From contig PEWQ01000193.1 of the NCBI GenBank assembly GCA_002780065.1, positions 14,514 to 27,762 of the forward strand: a stretch of 13,249 nt of DNA. The letters are read 5' to 3'. The position numbers and the translations under genes were made by a program. The DNA comes from Candidatus Hydrogenedentes bacterium CG07_land_8_20_14_0_80_42_17. GTDB taxonomy: Bacteria > UBA8481. Under the pieces are notes generated by a model that was given only the letters and a program-made list of their open reading frames with translations, was not told where the DNA came from and did not search any database. Positions 1 through 7,018 of this stretch are shown here, in pieces. Numbering within the stretch: position 1 is the stretch's first letter; every line of letters begins with the position of its first letter.

Positions 1-125
1 AAAAGCCTAGCACTACGGCTGGCCCGGTGTTATCGTCGATGGCTTTTTTCTGGAGCGCGATTTTGATTATTGGAATAATGCTGATATTAGCATATTTAGT
101 ATTTGGAGGAATAATAAGTGGCTGA
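1..125 (+). CDS. C-terminal end of an unidentified membrane protein (5' truncated)
   Basis: The third frame is open from the window edge to a TGA at 123-125 and gives about 40 residues. They include a strongly hydrophobic stretch, AFFWSAILIIGIMLILAYLV, followed by a short tail. This looks like a C-terminal transmembrane helix. The stop lies inside the first codons of the sigma factor gene, an 8-base overlap that is typical of translational coupling, so I read it as the preceding gene of the operon. Too little is visible to name it. FlhF or FlhG often sits at this place in flagellar operons, but neither ends in a membrane helix, so another protein is more likely. Confidence 0.55.
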   Translation, partial: KPSTTAGPVLSSMAFFWSAILIIGIMLILAYLVFGGIISG

Positions 126-906
126 AGCGCTAAAAAATCTTTCTGACGAAGTCATTTGGGAACAGTATCGTCAGTCAGCCGACATTGAAGTGAGGAATCA
201 CTTAATTGAGCGTTATGCGCCTTTGGTAAAATACGTTGCCGGCAGAATGGCAACAAACATGCCGCCTCAGGTGGAATTTGACGATTTGGTTTCATACGGA
301 ATATTCGGACTAATCGATGCAATTGAAAAGTATGAACCGTCTCGAGGATTCAAATTCAAGACGTATGCGACGACAAGAATTCGCGGCGCGATTATCGATG
401 AACTTAGAGCTTTGGATTGGATACCGAGATCAGTTCGGCAGAAGTCTCGTCAGCTTCAGCAGGTTTATTCTGACCTCGAAAACAGACTTGGCCGAGCGGC
501 GTCTGATGAAGAAATTGCTCAGGAATTAGGAATAAGTCTGGAAGAATTCGATCAGCTTGTGAACGATGTTTCCGGAACAGCAGTTATTTCGCTTGATGAC
601 GTCTGGCATGTTGGATCGGATGATGATGAGATACAAGTTGGAGATACAATTGCAGGTTCTGAAAAAGATCATCCGAATTACAAAATCGAACGTGAAGAAA
701 TTAAAAACATTTTGATAGATGCAATTAAGCAACTGCCGCCGCGTGAAAAAGAAGTAATTGCTCTTTATTATTACGAAGAGTTGACTCTGAAAGAGATTGG
801 ACTTGTTCTTGGAGTTACTGAATCGCGGGTTTCTCAGTTGCATTCGAAAGCGATCATGAGGCTTAAAGCGAAACTGCAAAAAAATCGCGAGGCTTTTTCA
901 ATATAA
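118..906 (+). CDS. fliA: RNA polymerase sigma-28 factor (FliA/WhiG family)
   Basis: This is an alternative sigma factor that directs RNA polymerase to late flagellar and chemotaxis promoters. The 262 residues match the family length. Region 2 covers about residues 25-97, with the conserved core-binding and -10 recognition stretch around FDDLVSYGIFGLIDAIEKY and the motif FKFKTYATTRIRGAIIDELR. The segment LDWIPRSVR begins region 3. Region 4 (about 205-255) has LPPREKEVIALYYYEELTLK followed by the helix-turn-helix LGVTESRVSQLHSKA. The start is GTG at 118, with a GGAGGA ribosome site at 105-110, 7 bases upstream. It overlaps the end of the upstream membrane gene and is followed after 46 bases by fapA, a common partner. 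No anti-sigma factor FlgM is visible in the window. Confidence 0.95.
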   Translation: MAEALKNLSDEVIWEQYRQSADIEVRNHLIERYAPLVKYVAGRMATNMPPQVEFDDLVSYGIFGLIDAIEKYEPSRGFKFKTYATTRIRGAIIDELRALDWIPRSVRQKSRQLQQVYSDLENRLGRAASDEEIAQELGISLEEFDQLVNDVSGTAVISLDDVWHVGSDDDEIQVGDTIAGSEKDHPNYKIEREEIKNILIDAIKQLPPREKEVIALYYYEELTLKEIGLVLGVTESRVSQLHSKAIMRLKAKLQKNREAFSI

Positions 907-952
907 TGAAAAAGATTTGTAAAGAGGTTTTGAGCAAATACGGGGGTATTTG

Positions 953-2641
953 ATGACGGAACAGAAAAAAAATAATCAAACAAATTCTGATGCATATCTT
1001 AAAAAAGGTTTCAAGCTGGAAGTTCAAGATGGCATGGTGAATCTCACAGTCTTTCCGTCAAAAGAAAATGTTTCTTTAGTCACTGTTGATGATGTAATGG
1101 CAGAATGCCAGAAGATGGGTTTTTATGATGTCGACCATGTATCTGTTGAGCAAGTTGTTAATACAGCTAATGGTGTAACGTCTTCGATAGGAAAGTTTGA
1201 ACCTCGAAAAGCTGATGCGGCAGTTACAGTCTCTGCGGACAATATGCAGGCATGGATAAGACTTTCTCCACCTGAACCCGGCGGAAAAAAACTAACGCTT
1301 GAAGAAATTAAGACAAAGATTCGATTGGAGAACATTATTTATGGTGTGAAAGAAGAAGTGCTTCAAAGGCTGGCAGAACATCCGTCGTATGAAACAGACA
1401 TTTTGATTGCGGAAGGAAGAGCGGTAGAAGAAGGCAAGGACGCAGATTATCTTTATTATTTCGAGGCGGAAAAGAAAATTCGCCCCATGGCTCAAGACGA
1501 ATCCGGCAGGGTAGATTACAAGGAGTTGAATTTAATCGAAAATGTTGTCGAAGGTCAGCACCTTGCTACAAAAATTCCGCCTCAGCCCGGCGCACCTGGA
1601 ATAACAGTAAAGAACGAATATATCGCTCCGAAAGCAGGAAAAGATAAACCTTTTGTTGTTGGAAAGAATGTCACGCTTTCAGAAGATGGCTTGGAAGCTC
1701 ATGCGGCAACGAATGGCGCTGTTATGCTTCTTGGCGGAAAAATCACAGTTTCGCAACTATATCAGATTAAAGGTTCGGTCGGAGCCTCGACCGGAAACGT
1801 AAATTTTTTGGGTTCAGTTGTTGTTTCTGATTCAGTAGAAGAAGGTTTTTCTGTGAAGGCGACCGAAACGGTTTCTGTAGGAAAAACAGTCGGCAAAGCT
1901 GTCGTAGAAGCGGGCGGAGACGTGACAGTGCGAGGCGGCATCATAGAATCTAAAATAATTTCAGGCGGTGATGTCAGAGCAAAATTTGTTGAGACTTCAG
2001 ATATTGATGCCAGAGACGATATTGTTATTAATGAAGCTCTCTTGCATTCAAATGTGCAGTCGGGCGGACAGATAATTGTCGGACTTGGAGGAAGAAAGGG
2101 AACCATTGCCGGAGGTCAGATACGTGCTTACAAACGAGTTTCGTGTAAGACGCTAGGTTCACCTATGTCAACGAAGACCAATGTCGATGTCGGCATAAAT
2201 CCGAAACTATTATCGAGAATGGAAGAACTGCAAAGCGGAATATTAAAAGACAGAGAAAACTTCGAAAACATTCAAAAAGGCATCTCTGCGCTGACTGCAT
2301 TGAAGGAGAAACTTGGAAACTTACCTCAAGCCAAGCAGAAGATTTTGGAAACTCTGTCGATTGCAATGGAATCATTGAAGACAAAATTGCAGGAGATGGC
2401 GGCTGAATTGCGCGATATTCAGACTCAAACTGCAGTAAAAGTCAAGGCTATGATTTCAGTTTCCGATGAGGCGTTTCCTGGAATTAAAATGACCATCGGT
2501 TCGATTAACTATTATACGACTCGCGAAGAAAAATATGTCACCTTTAAGGAAGAAGGCGGCGAAGTAAGAATATTTCCTTATGAAGCTCCAAAATTAAAGA
2601 AGGACAAAAATACGAAAGACGATACTAGTGATGAACAATGA
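953..2641 (+). CDS. fapA: FapA/DUF342 family flagellar assembly protein
   Basis: This is a large cytoplasmic protein of the FapA (DUF342) family, which is linked to flagellar assembly and polar placement of flagella in Vibrio; its biochemical role is poorly defined. I start it at ATG 953, 6 bases after GGGGG (942-946), not at TTG 950, which gives 562 residues. Roughly residues 100-280 hold the N-terminal family domain, with AWIRLSPPEPGGKKLTLEEI and ENIIYGVKEEVLQRL. Residues 280-400 are a glycine- and valine-rich beta-helix-like region with repeats such as GGDVTVRGGIIESKIISGGD. Residues 415-495 are a predicted coiled coil, followed by a beta-rich end and a charged tail. It follows fliA, as in many clostridial and spirochaete flagellar loci, and overlaps the next gene by ATGA. 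Confidence 0.88.
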   Translation: MTEQKKNNQTNSDAYLKKGFKLEVQDGMVNLTVFPSKENVSLVTVDDVMAECQKMGFYDVDHVSVEQVVNTANGVTSSIGKFEPRKADAAVTVSADNMQAWIRLSPPEPGGKKLTLEEIKTKIRLENIIYGVKEEVLQRLAEHPSYETDILIAEGRAVEEGKDADYLYYFEAEKKIRPMAQDESGRVDYKELNLIENVVEGQHLATKIPPQPGAPGITVKNEYIAPKAGKDKPFVVGKNVTLSEDGLEAHAATNGAVMLLGGKITVSQLYQIKGSVGASTGNVNFLGSVVVSDSVEEGFSVKATETVSVGKTVGKAVVEAGGDVTVRGGIIESKIISGGDVRAKFVETSDIDARDDIVINEALLHSNVQSGGQIIVGLGGRKGTIAGGQIRAYKRVSCKTLGSPMSTKTNVDVGINPKLLSRMEELQSGILKDRENFENIQKGISALTALKEKLGNLPQAKQKILETLSIAMESLKTKLQEMAAELRDIQTQTAVKVKAMISVSDEAFPGIKMTIGSINYYTTREEKYVTFKEEGGEVRIFPYEAPKLKKDKNTKDDTSDEQ

Positions 2642-2949
2642 CAGAACCCATTAATTTTCAAGTTAACATTATGCAAGGGCAGGATATAGCAAGATTGACT
2701 CAACAACAGAAAGATGTTGATACACATCAGGTAATAAGTAATGAAATGAATCGAGCAAAAGAGTCCGAGGAAGAACCGAATCAGATATCAAAGACGGATC
2801 AGTCGGAAACAGCTCAGTTGAATAAAGACGGTAGTGGCAGAGGCAGAGCATTTTTGCGCCAGCATGGTGAAAAGAAAGAGGAAGAAAAGGAGACTGAAGA
2901 AAATCCGGTTGAACCTGAAAAAGGACTGAAGGTTGATACTCTGAGATGA
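2638..2949 (+). CDS. Small hydrophilic acidic protein of the fliA-fapA cluster, function unknown
   Basis: This 103-residue protein has no signal peptide, membrane segment or cysteine. The N-terminus (NFQVNIMQGQDIARLTQQQK) is amphipathic. The middle is rich in Glu, Gln, Lys and Ser and looks disordered. A G/R patch (DGSGRGRAFL) precedes a run of Glu/Lys, and the last residues are GLKVDTLR. I recall small proteins of the same plan (an N-terminal amphipathic helix, a charged middle and a short hydrophobic-patterned end after a glycine) at this place in clostridial fliA-fapA clusters, but I cannot verify homology here. The start ATG 2638 overlaps the fapA stop in ATGA, and the stop overlaps the next gene in the same way, so it is probably translated by coupling. 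A role in flagellar assembly is inferred from position only. Confidence 0.7.
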   Translation: MTEPINFQVNIMQGQDIARLTQQQKDVDTHQVISNEMNRAKESEEEPNQISKTDQSETAQLNKDGSGRGRAFLRQHGEKKEEEKETEENPVEPEKGLKVDTLR

Positions 2950-3461
2950 GCATGGATCTTTTTATAGCGGCATTATTGTTTGCGTTTGCGGCCTCGACAT
3001 TTGCTTATCTTGCGGCGACGCGCCGTTTGAATCGAAGCTCTAAATCGGGGAAAACAAATATTGTTGAAATTGAATCGCGTCTTGCTGATTTAACCTCTGA
3101 ATTGAATCATGTAGCCAATAGTCATGCGAACGCGGTTGAAGACAGAAGAGACGAATTGAAGCGGGTTATTGAAATGGCGAATGAACGAATAAGACGCTTG
3201 ACAATTTTGCTTTCAGACCTTGAAATCATGGAGACTCGTATCCGAACTTCTGCCAGAGAGAAAGAGGATACGATTGTCGAGGACGATTTGACTCGATCTG
3301 TTATGCCTGTGAAAGTTGCGAAATCTTATCGGACTGAAATTCACGATGAGATTAGAAATTTAAGTATTTCGGGTGAGAACCCCGAGATTATTGCGGAGCG
3401 ATTACGAGTACCGATTAATGAAGTTGAAATGGTATTAAAAGCAAAGGAGAAAAGACACTGA
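2946..3461 (+). CDS. SwrB-like/DUF6115-like membrane protein with coiled coil and C-terminal helix-turn-helix-like segment
   Basis: The 171-residue protein has one N-terminal membrane helix (about residues 4-24, LFIAALLFAFAASTFAYLAA), a basic stop-transfer stretch, and a charged coiled coil (about 41-105). It ends in a helix-turn-helix-like segment (about 129-166) with the core ENPEIIAERLRVPINEVEMV. This plan and the place after fliA match the proteins annotated DUF6115 in Firmicutes. They also match SwrB, which follows sigD in Bacillus subtilis and promotes activation of the flagellar type III export apparatus. SwrB function is inferred from architecture and position, not from clear sequence identity. 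The start ATG 2946 overlaps the previous stop in ATGA. An alternative start at ATG 2952 would remove two residues. Confidence 0.72.
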   Translation: MSMDLFIAALLFAFAASTFAYLAATRRLNRSSKSGKTNIVEIESRLADLTSELNHVANSHANAVEDRRDELKRVIEMANERIRRLTILLSDLEIMETRIRTSAREKEDTIVEDDLTRSVMPVKVAKSYRTEIHDEIRNLSISGENPEIIAERLRVPINEVEMVLKAKEKRH

Positions 3462-3462
3462 T

Positions 3463-4209
3463 ATGTCAGGGCATTCAAAATGGGCTCAGATAAAGAGGAA
3501 GAAGGGAGTTACGGATCAGAAAAGAGGAGCTCTCTTTTCTAAGTTAGCAAAAGAGATTGTGATTGCGGCGAAAAGTGGCGGAGGCAATCCTGATGGCAAT
3601 GCCAGATTGAGAACTGCTATTGACCGCGCAAAAGCGGCATCGATGCCTAATGAAAATATTAAGCAAGCGATTCTAAGAGGCAGTGGGCAGTTGCCGGGCC
3701 AAGTTTACGAAGAAATTTCTTATGAGGGAATTGGTCCCGGAGGAATTGCCATAATGGTGAGATGTCTTACCGACTCCAGAAATCGTTCTAGTGCAAATAT
3801 AAGACATATCTTTACTAAAAGCGGAGGCAATCTTGGTAAGTCAGGTTCGGTCTCATATCTATTTCAGTTTGTCGGCTTGATAACTATTTCTAGAGAAAAA
3901 TATCCGAATGAAGATGAAGTGATGGAGGCTGTATTGACGGCCGGCGCTGATGACATGGAAACTCAGGACGATCTCTATCAAATCAAGACGAAGCCGGGTT
4001 CTGTTATTGAGGTATCCGAAGCATTGACTGCTAAAGGCATCAACTGCGAATCTGCCGAGTCAGTGATGCTGCCAAATACTTTCATTACTCCGTCTATTGA
4101 AGAAGCGAGATCATGTATGAAATTGATTCAGTTATTGGAGGAGGATGACGACGTCCAGAATGTATATTCCAATCTGGAACCACCTCTAGAATTATTGGCT
4201 GAGGAATGA
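3463..4209 (+). CDS. yebC: YebC/PmpR/TACO1 family protein
   Basis: The 248 residues are the normal family length. The family hallmark N-terminus MSGHSKWAQIKRKKG is present, followed by RGALFSKLAKEIVIAAKSGG, IDRAKAASMPNENIKQAI and YEGIGPGGIAIMVRCLTDSRNR, all strongly conserved in YebC. These proteins were first called transcriptional regulators; recent work links bacterial YebC and mitochondrial TACO1 to relief of ribosome stalling, notably at proline-rich stretches. The start ATG 3463 lies 1 base after the upstream stop. The ribosome site AAGGAGA (3444-3450) is rather far away, at 12 bases. It overlaps ruvC by ATGA; yebC next to ruvC is a very common arrangement in bacteria. Confidence 0.96.
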   Translation: MSGHSKWAQIKRKKGVTDQKRGALFSKLAKEIVIAAKSGGGNPDGNARLRTAIDRAKAASMPNENIKQAILRGSGQLPGQVYEEISYEGIGPGGIAIMVRCLTDSRNRSSANIRHIFTKSGGNLGKSGSVSYLFQFVGLITISREKYPNEDEVMEAVLTAGADDMETQDDLYQIKTKPGSVIEVSEALTAKGINCESAESVMLPNTFITPSIEEARSCMKLIQLLEEDDDVQNVYSNLEPPLELLAEE

Positions 4210-4703
4210 TTTTTTTTGGAGTTGATCCCGGAACTGCTACAACAGGATACGGAGTTATTGAGACTGCAGGAACCACGAGATATCATGTAGCCCACGGAGT
4301 TATTAGAACTCCTGCAGGAATGGCTCCTGCTTCGAGATTGAAGATGCTTTATGATGCTCTGGGCGGCCTTTTTAGACGTTACAGGCCGGATGTGGTGTCA
4401 GTGGAAGAACTGTTTTTTTCTTCGAATGTGAAGACTGCTATGGCTGTTTCGGAGGCTAGAGGAATTGTGTTGTTGGCATCGGTGGACTTTGGAGCTGAAA
4501 TACTTTCATTCACTCCGAATAGAGTTAAACAATCGGTCACTCAGAATGGCAGAGCGGTCAAACGTGATGTTCAAGAGATGGTTAAATTACTTTTGAGCCT
4601 GCCGGATATTCCTAGACCCGACGATGCCGCAGATGCTCTTGCAATAGCTTTGTGCGCGACTCAGGAACCGAGATGGCTTCCTACAAGAGTAAGAAGAAGA
4701 TGA
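4206..4703 (+). CDS. ruvC: Crossover junction endodeoxyribonuclease RuvC
   Basis: This nuclease resolves Holliday junctions during recombination, working with the RuvAB branch-migration complex. The 165 residues match the family. The acidic active site of the RNase H-like fold is visible: Asp7 in GVDPGTATTGYG, Glu67 in SVEELFFSSNVKTAMAV, and Asp140 with Asp143 in DDAADALAIAL. The conserved stretch FTPNRVKQSVTQNGRAVKRD is also present. The start ATG 4206 overlaps the yebC stop in ATGA and puts the first catalytic Asp at the expected residue 7. Unlike the usual layout, ruvA and ruvB do not follow; a zinc-ribbon/PilZ gene takes their place, again coupled by ATGA. Confidence 0.97.
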   Translation: MIFFGVDPGTATTGYGVIETAGTTRYHVAHGVIRTPAGMAPASRLKMLYDALGGLFRRYRPDVVSVEELFFSSNVKTAMAVSEARGIVLLASVDFGAEILSFTPNRVKQSVTQNGRAVKRDVQEMVKLLLSLPDIPRPDDAADALAIALCATQEPRWLPTRVRRR

Positions 4704-5251
4704 AAAAGTTTGTTTCTAAAGAATCTGACTGCGCTTTTTGTCATGGCAGTAATATTGTTTATGTGACGAATTGTTTTGATACAAGCGGTAAGAAAATTTG
4801 CGAATTGTGGTTTTGCAATGAATGTTCAGGCTTTTTTCCGAGAATGCTAACGCTTCCGCCGCCGGGCAAAAATGATAAAATTAAAGAAAAAGATAAAAGA
4901 AAAGCTCCAAGATTTCCGGTTCAGTTTGTAATTCAGGTGGATTTTCATAACGATAATAAGAGACGAAGTTTTTTTGAGTTTGGAAAGAGCTCGATGTCTG
5001 AACCTATTGTTGCAATGGTGCTCGATGCCGGGTTCGGAGGACTTTGCTTCAGATATTCAAAGGCTATTGAAGAGGGAAGCGAAGGCAGAATGCTGATTTC
5101 CCTTCCGAGTGCCGAACGTTCGTTCATGGCGAGGGCAAAGGTTGTGAGATGCACGAAATTGCCTGATCAAAGTTTTGGATTGGGAGTTCAATTCGTAGAG
5201 GTCGATCCTGATTATCGAGATGCGCTAAAGAGATATGTCGAACTGTCGTGA
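4700..5251 (+). CDS. Zinc-ribbon and PilZ domain protein
   Basis: This is a probable cytoplasmic c-di-GMP-responsive protein. I start it at ATG 4700, which overlaps the ruvC stop in ATGA like the other junctions of this operon, giving 183 residues. A longer form from GTG 4652 would run 52 bases into ruvC and is less likely. Residues 11-42 hold CxxC (C11, C14) and CNEC (C39, C42), with C25 and C34 between them, a small zinc-binding module. Residues 66-180 are a PilZ domain. The RxxxR loop is R67 to R71 (RKAPR). The second motif reads DAGFGG (109-114), with Gly where the consensus D/NxSxxG has Ser. The domain ends in GLGVQFVEV. It is the last gene of the tight cluster; placement beside flagellar genes suggests c-di-GMP control of motility or a related process. 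Confidence 0.82.
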   Translation: MKKFVSKESDCAFCHGSNIVYVTNCFDTSGKKICELWFCNECSGFFPRMLTLPPPGKNDKIKEKDKRKAPRFPVQFVIQVDFHNDNKRRSFFEFGKSSMSEPIVAMVLDAGFGGLCFRYSKAIEEGSEGRMLISLPSAERSFMARAKVVRCTKLPDQSFGLGVQFVEVDPDYRDALKRYVELS

Positions 5252-5284
5252 TGCGTGTGATGAAAATTACGTTCGAACGGTAGC

Positions 5285-5302
5285 CGCAGGATTTAGCCTG
5301 CG
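5285..5302. repeat. Short palindrome in the intergenic gap, REP-like
   Basis: CGCAGG (5285-5290) and CCTGCG (5297-5302) form a perfect 6-bp stem around ATTTAG, in the 100-base gap between the PilZ gene and the first HEAT gene. No T-tract follows, so it is a poor intrinsic terminator. The wider sequence GTAGCCGCAGGATTTAGCC resembles dispersed palindromic repeats built on GCAGGCTTTAGCCTGC that I recall from several bacterial genomes. No second copy is visible in this window. Confidence 0.45.
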
Positions 5303-5351
5303 TTGTAATGGCAAGTTGTCAGCAAATAGATGAAAGGATTAACTTTATCGT

Positions 5352-6140
5352 ATGAAGAAAAAAACTAATAATGTGACTGACAAAAAATTTATTTGGATTC
5401 TTTTTGCCATTTGCATCGGCACGCTTTTTATTCTCGCAATTTCTATTATGATTAAGAATTCAATTTCTGCTCCGAAGCAGAAAAGAGAATCAACGATTCA
5501 AATTGAAGATGTTGATGAGTCTTCTCCTTCCGAAAACATTTCTCCGAAAAAACAGTTTGCTTTGGGAAGTAAATTGATGAGATCGAGTTCTTCTGAAGAA
5601 AAAATCAGAGGAATGCAGATTGTTATGACAGCCAATCCGAAGGATGGAGCAAATCTTTTGATTCCATGTTTGATGGATCCTGTTCCGGCTGTTAGAACTC
5701 AAGCCGCAACTTTATTATCGACTTATGAAATCCCAAATTTGGGTTCTCAGATAGTTATGCTTCTTGAGGATCCCGATAAAGCTGTAAGACTTGCCGCTTC
5801 TTCAGCAATGCTGAAGTATGCAAGCGAACCGGGAATAATGTATAGGTTTATGAGACCGATGTCTTCTCGTGATCCTGAGGTTGTGAAACTGACAATTCCT
5901 GTTTGGAAAGTTGCATTGCAGTACGATCCTAGAAATGCTATAGGAACGATAGCTCCTGCTTTATCTTCCTCTGACGAATCAGTGCTTTCTACAGCGCTTG
6001 GAGCTTTGACTCAGTCTTATCCTCGAACAAGAGATCTTGTCCCATACAAAACATTGCTTGAAGGAATTACTGCTCGTATGGGCTCTTCACCTTCGGGGCA
6101 GATGGCGCAGAGCTTACTTCAACGCATTAATGCGGAGTGA
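5352..6140 (+). CDS. Membrane-anchored HEAT-repeat protein, copy 1
   Basis: The 262 residues begin with a short basic cytoplasmic end and one membrane helix (about 13-34, KFIWILFAICIGTLFILAIS). A Ser/Glu-rich linker follows (about 40-65). The rest is an alpha-helical repeat region with HEAT signatures such as DPVPAVRTQAATLLSTY (109-125) and DPDKAVRLAASSAMLKYA (140-157). Such folds act as protein-binding scaffolds. The predicted topology places the repeats outside the cytoplasm. It is paralogous to the next gene: both share a block from the first DP..VR repeat to an EPG motif (EPGIMYRFMRP here, EPGFLYLLTSP there). The ribosome site AAAGG (5333-5337) is 14 bases from ATG 5352, which is long. 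I do not recognise a specific family, and no function can be assigned. Confidence 0.72.
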   Translation: MKKKTNNVTDKKFIWILFAICIGTLFILAISIMIKNSISAPKQKRESTIQIEDVDESSPSENISPKKQFALGSKLMRSSSSEEKIRGMQIVMTANPKDGANLLIPCLMDPVPAVRTQAATLLSTYEIPNLGSQIVMLLEDPDKAVRLAASSAMLKYASEPGIMYRFMRPMSSRDPEVVKLTIPVWKVALQYDPRNAIGTIAPALSSSDESVLSTALGALTQSYPRTRDLVPYKTLLEGITARMGSSPSGQMAQSLLQRINAE

Positions 6141-6142
6141 CA

Positions 6143-7003
6143 ATGACGAAGAAATACATGCCGTGGGATGATCAACCTCCAAAAAAAGAAGAAGATACGA
6201 AACGAAAAAGCGAAATTAAAAAACCTAAAACTATGATTACACCTTCTCTGCTGAAGTGGCTTTTCTACAGTATGTTAGGACTTTTGTTTTTGGCATCCAT
6301 TTTGATTACGGTAGAAAATTATTCCAAGAGCCCTAAAGAAGATCCTGCGGCAGCTATGCGCAGAGCAATGGGGATAACGGATAATTCAGTTGCCGGCAAC
6401 GATGCCGCAAAGACCGAATTGGATAATGCAATTGAAAAGATTTCTTCTGATGTGCCTGATGTAAGAATTGAAGGTTTGTCAAAACTTATGGAAATTGATT
6501 CGAATACTGCGGGGCCGCGACTTTTTATTTTTTTGAAGGATCCTTCACCAATGGTTCGAGCGGCAACTGCGCGATTGTGCGGTAGTTATCGAGTTCAAGG
6601 CGCACATAATTTGATACTGCCGCTTATCTATGAGGTAGATGCCGATGTTCGAAGCGGAGCAGTTGACGGGCTATCTGCTTTCGGAGCCGAACCTGGATTT
6701 TTGTATTTGCTCACTTCGCCGCTGGCGTATCCAAAATCGGATGTTGTAATTTCAGCAATAGATCTTTGGAATAGAACAGCGGTAAATAATTTGGAAGTTG
6801 CTAAGCAAGTCATAATTCCGGTATTGAGATCAAATGATGAACGGATTCTTGAGACGGCTCTTGATGCGATTAGTGCACGATTTACTTCCGTAGAATTGAC
6901 AGGAATGGAACCGTATCTGTTGGATATATCAAAAAGATTATGGGGAACTCCTGTTGGAGACAAAGCTAAAATCTTAGTGGATAGATTAAGGGGTCAGGCT
7001 TGA
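6143..7003 (+). CDS. Membrane-anchored HEAT-repeat protein, copy 2, with C-terminus completed by a mobile element
   Basis: I start it at ATG 6143, with GGAG at 6134-6137 and a 5-base gap, not at GTG 6137, which has no ribosome site; this gives 286 residues. A basic, charged N-terminus precedes one membrane helix (about residues 38-58, WLFYSMLGLLFLASILITV). A linker and HEAT-like repeats follow, for example DPSPMVRAATARLCGSYR and EVDADVRSGAVDGLSAFG. It is a tandem paralogue of the preceding gene, 2 bases downstream of its stop, and the pair may form a heteromer. The last residues GQA and the stop TGA (7001-7003) lie inside the left inverted repeat of the downstream element (from 6990), so the present C-terminus is not the ancestral one. 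Alignment with the paralogue suggests only a few residues changed. Function is unknown. Confidence 0.72.
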   Translation: MTKKYMPWDDQPPKKEEDTKRKSEIKKPKTMITPSLLKWLFYSMLGLLFLASILITVENYSKSPKEDPAAAMRRAMGITDNSVAGNDAAKTELDNAIEKISSDVPDVRIEGLSKLMEIDSNTAGPRLFIFLKDPSPMVRAATARLCGSYRVQGAHNLILPLIYEVDADVRSGAVDGLSAFGAEPGFLYLLTSPLAYPKSDVVISAIDLWNRTAVNNLEVAKQVIIPVLRSNDERILETALDAISARFTSVELTGMEPYLLDISKRLWGTPVGDKAKILVDRLRGQA

Positions 7004-7018
7004 ACTTTTTTACTTTTT
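6990..7018 (+). repeat. Left terminal inverted repeat of the RAYT element
   Basis: These 29 bases start GGGGTCAGGCTTGAAC and continue as T6-AC-T5. They equal the reverse complement of 7876-7904 with no mismatch. The repeat contains the TGA stop of the HEAT gene on the plus strand (7001-7003) and the TAA stop of the transposase on the minus strand (7010-7012). Confidence 0.9.

Noticed and set aside
1-49. Inverted pair AAAAGCC/GGCTTTTT followed by Ts, resembling a terminator before fliA
   Set aside because: The arms are 33 bases apart and lie inside the reading frame of the upstream membrane protein, so a terminator here is unlikely.
4652-4699. Earlier GTG start for the zinc-ribbon/PilZ gene
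   Set aside because: It would overlap ruvC by 52 bases and add 16 residues outside any domain. ATG 4700 gives the ATGA overlap seen at the other junctions.
6137-6142. GTG 6137 as start of the second HEAT gene
   Set aside because: No ribosome site precedes it, whereas ATG 6143 has GGAG at a 5-base distance.
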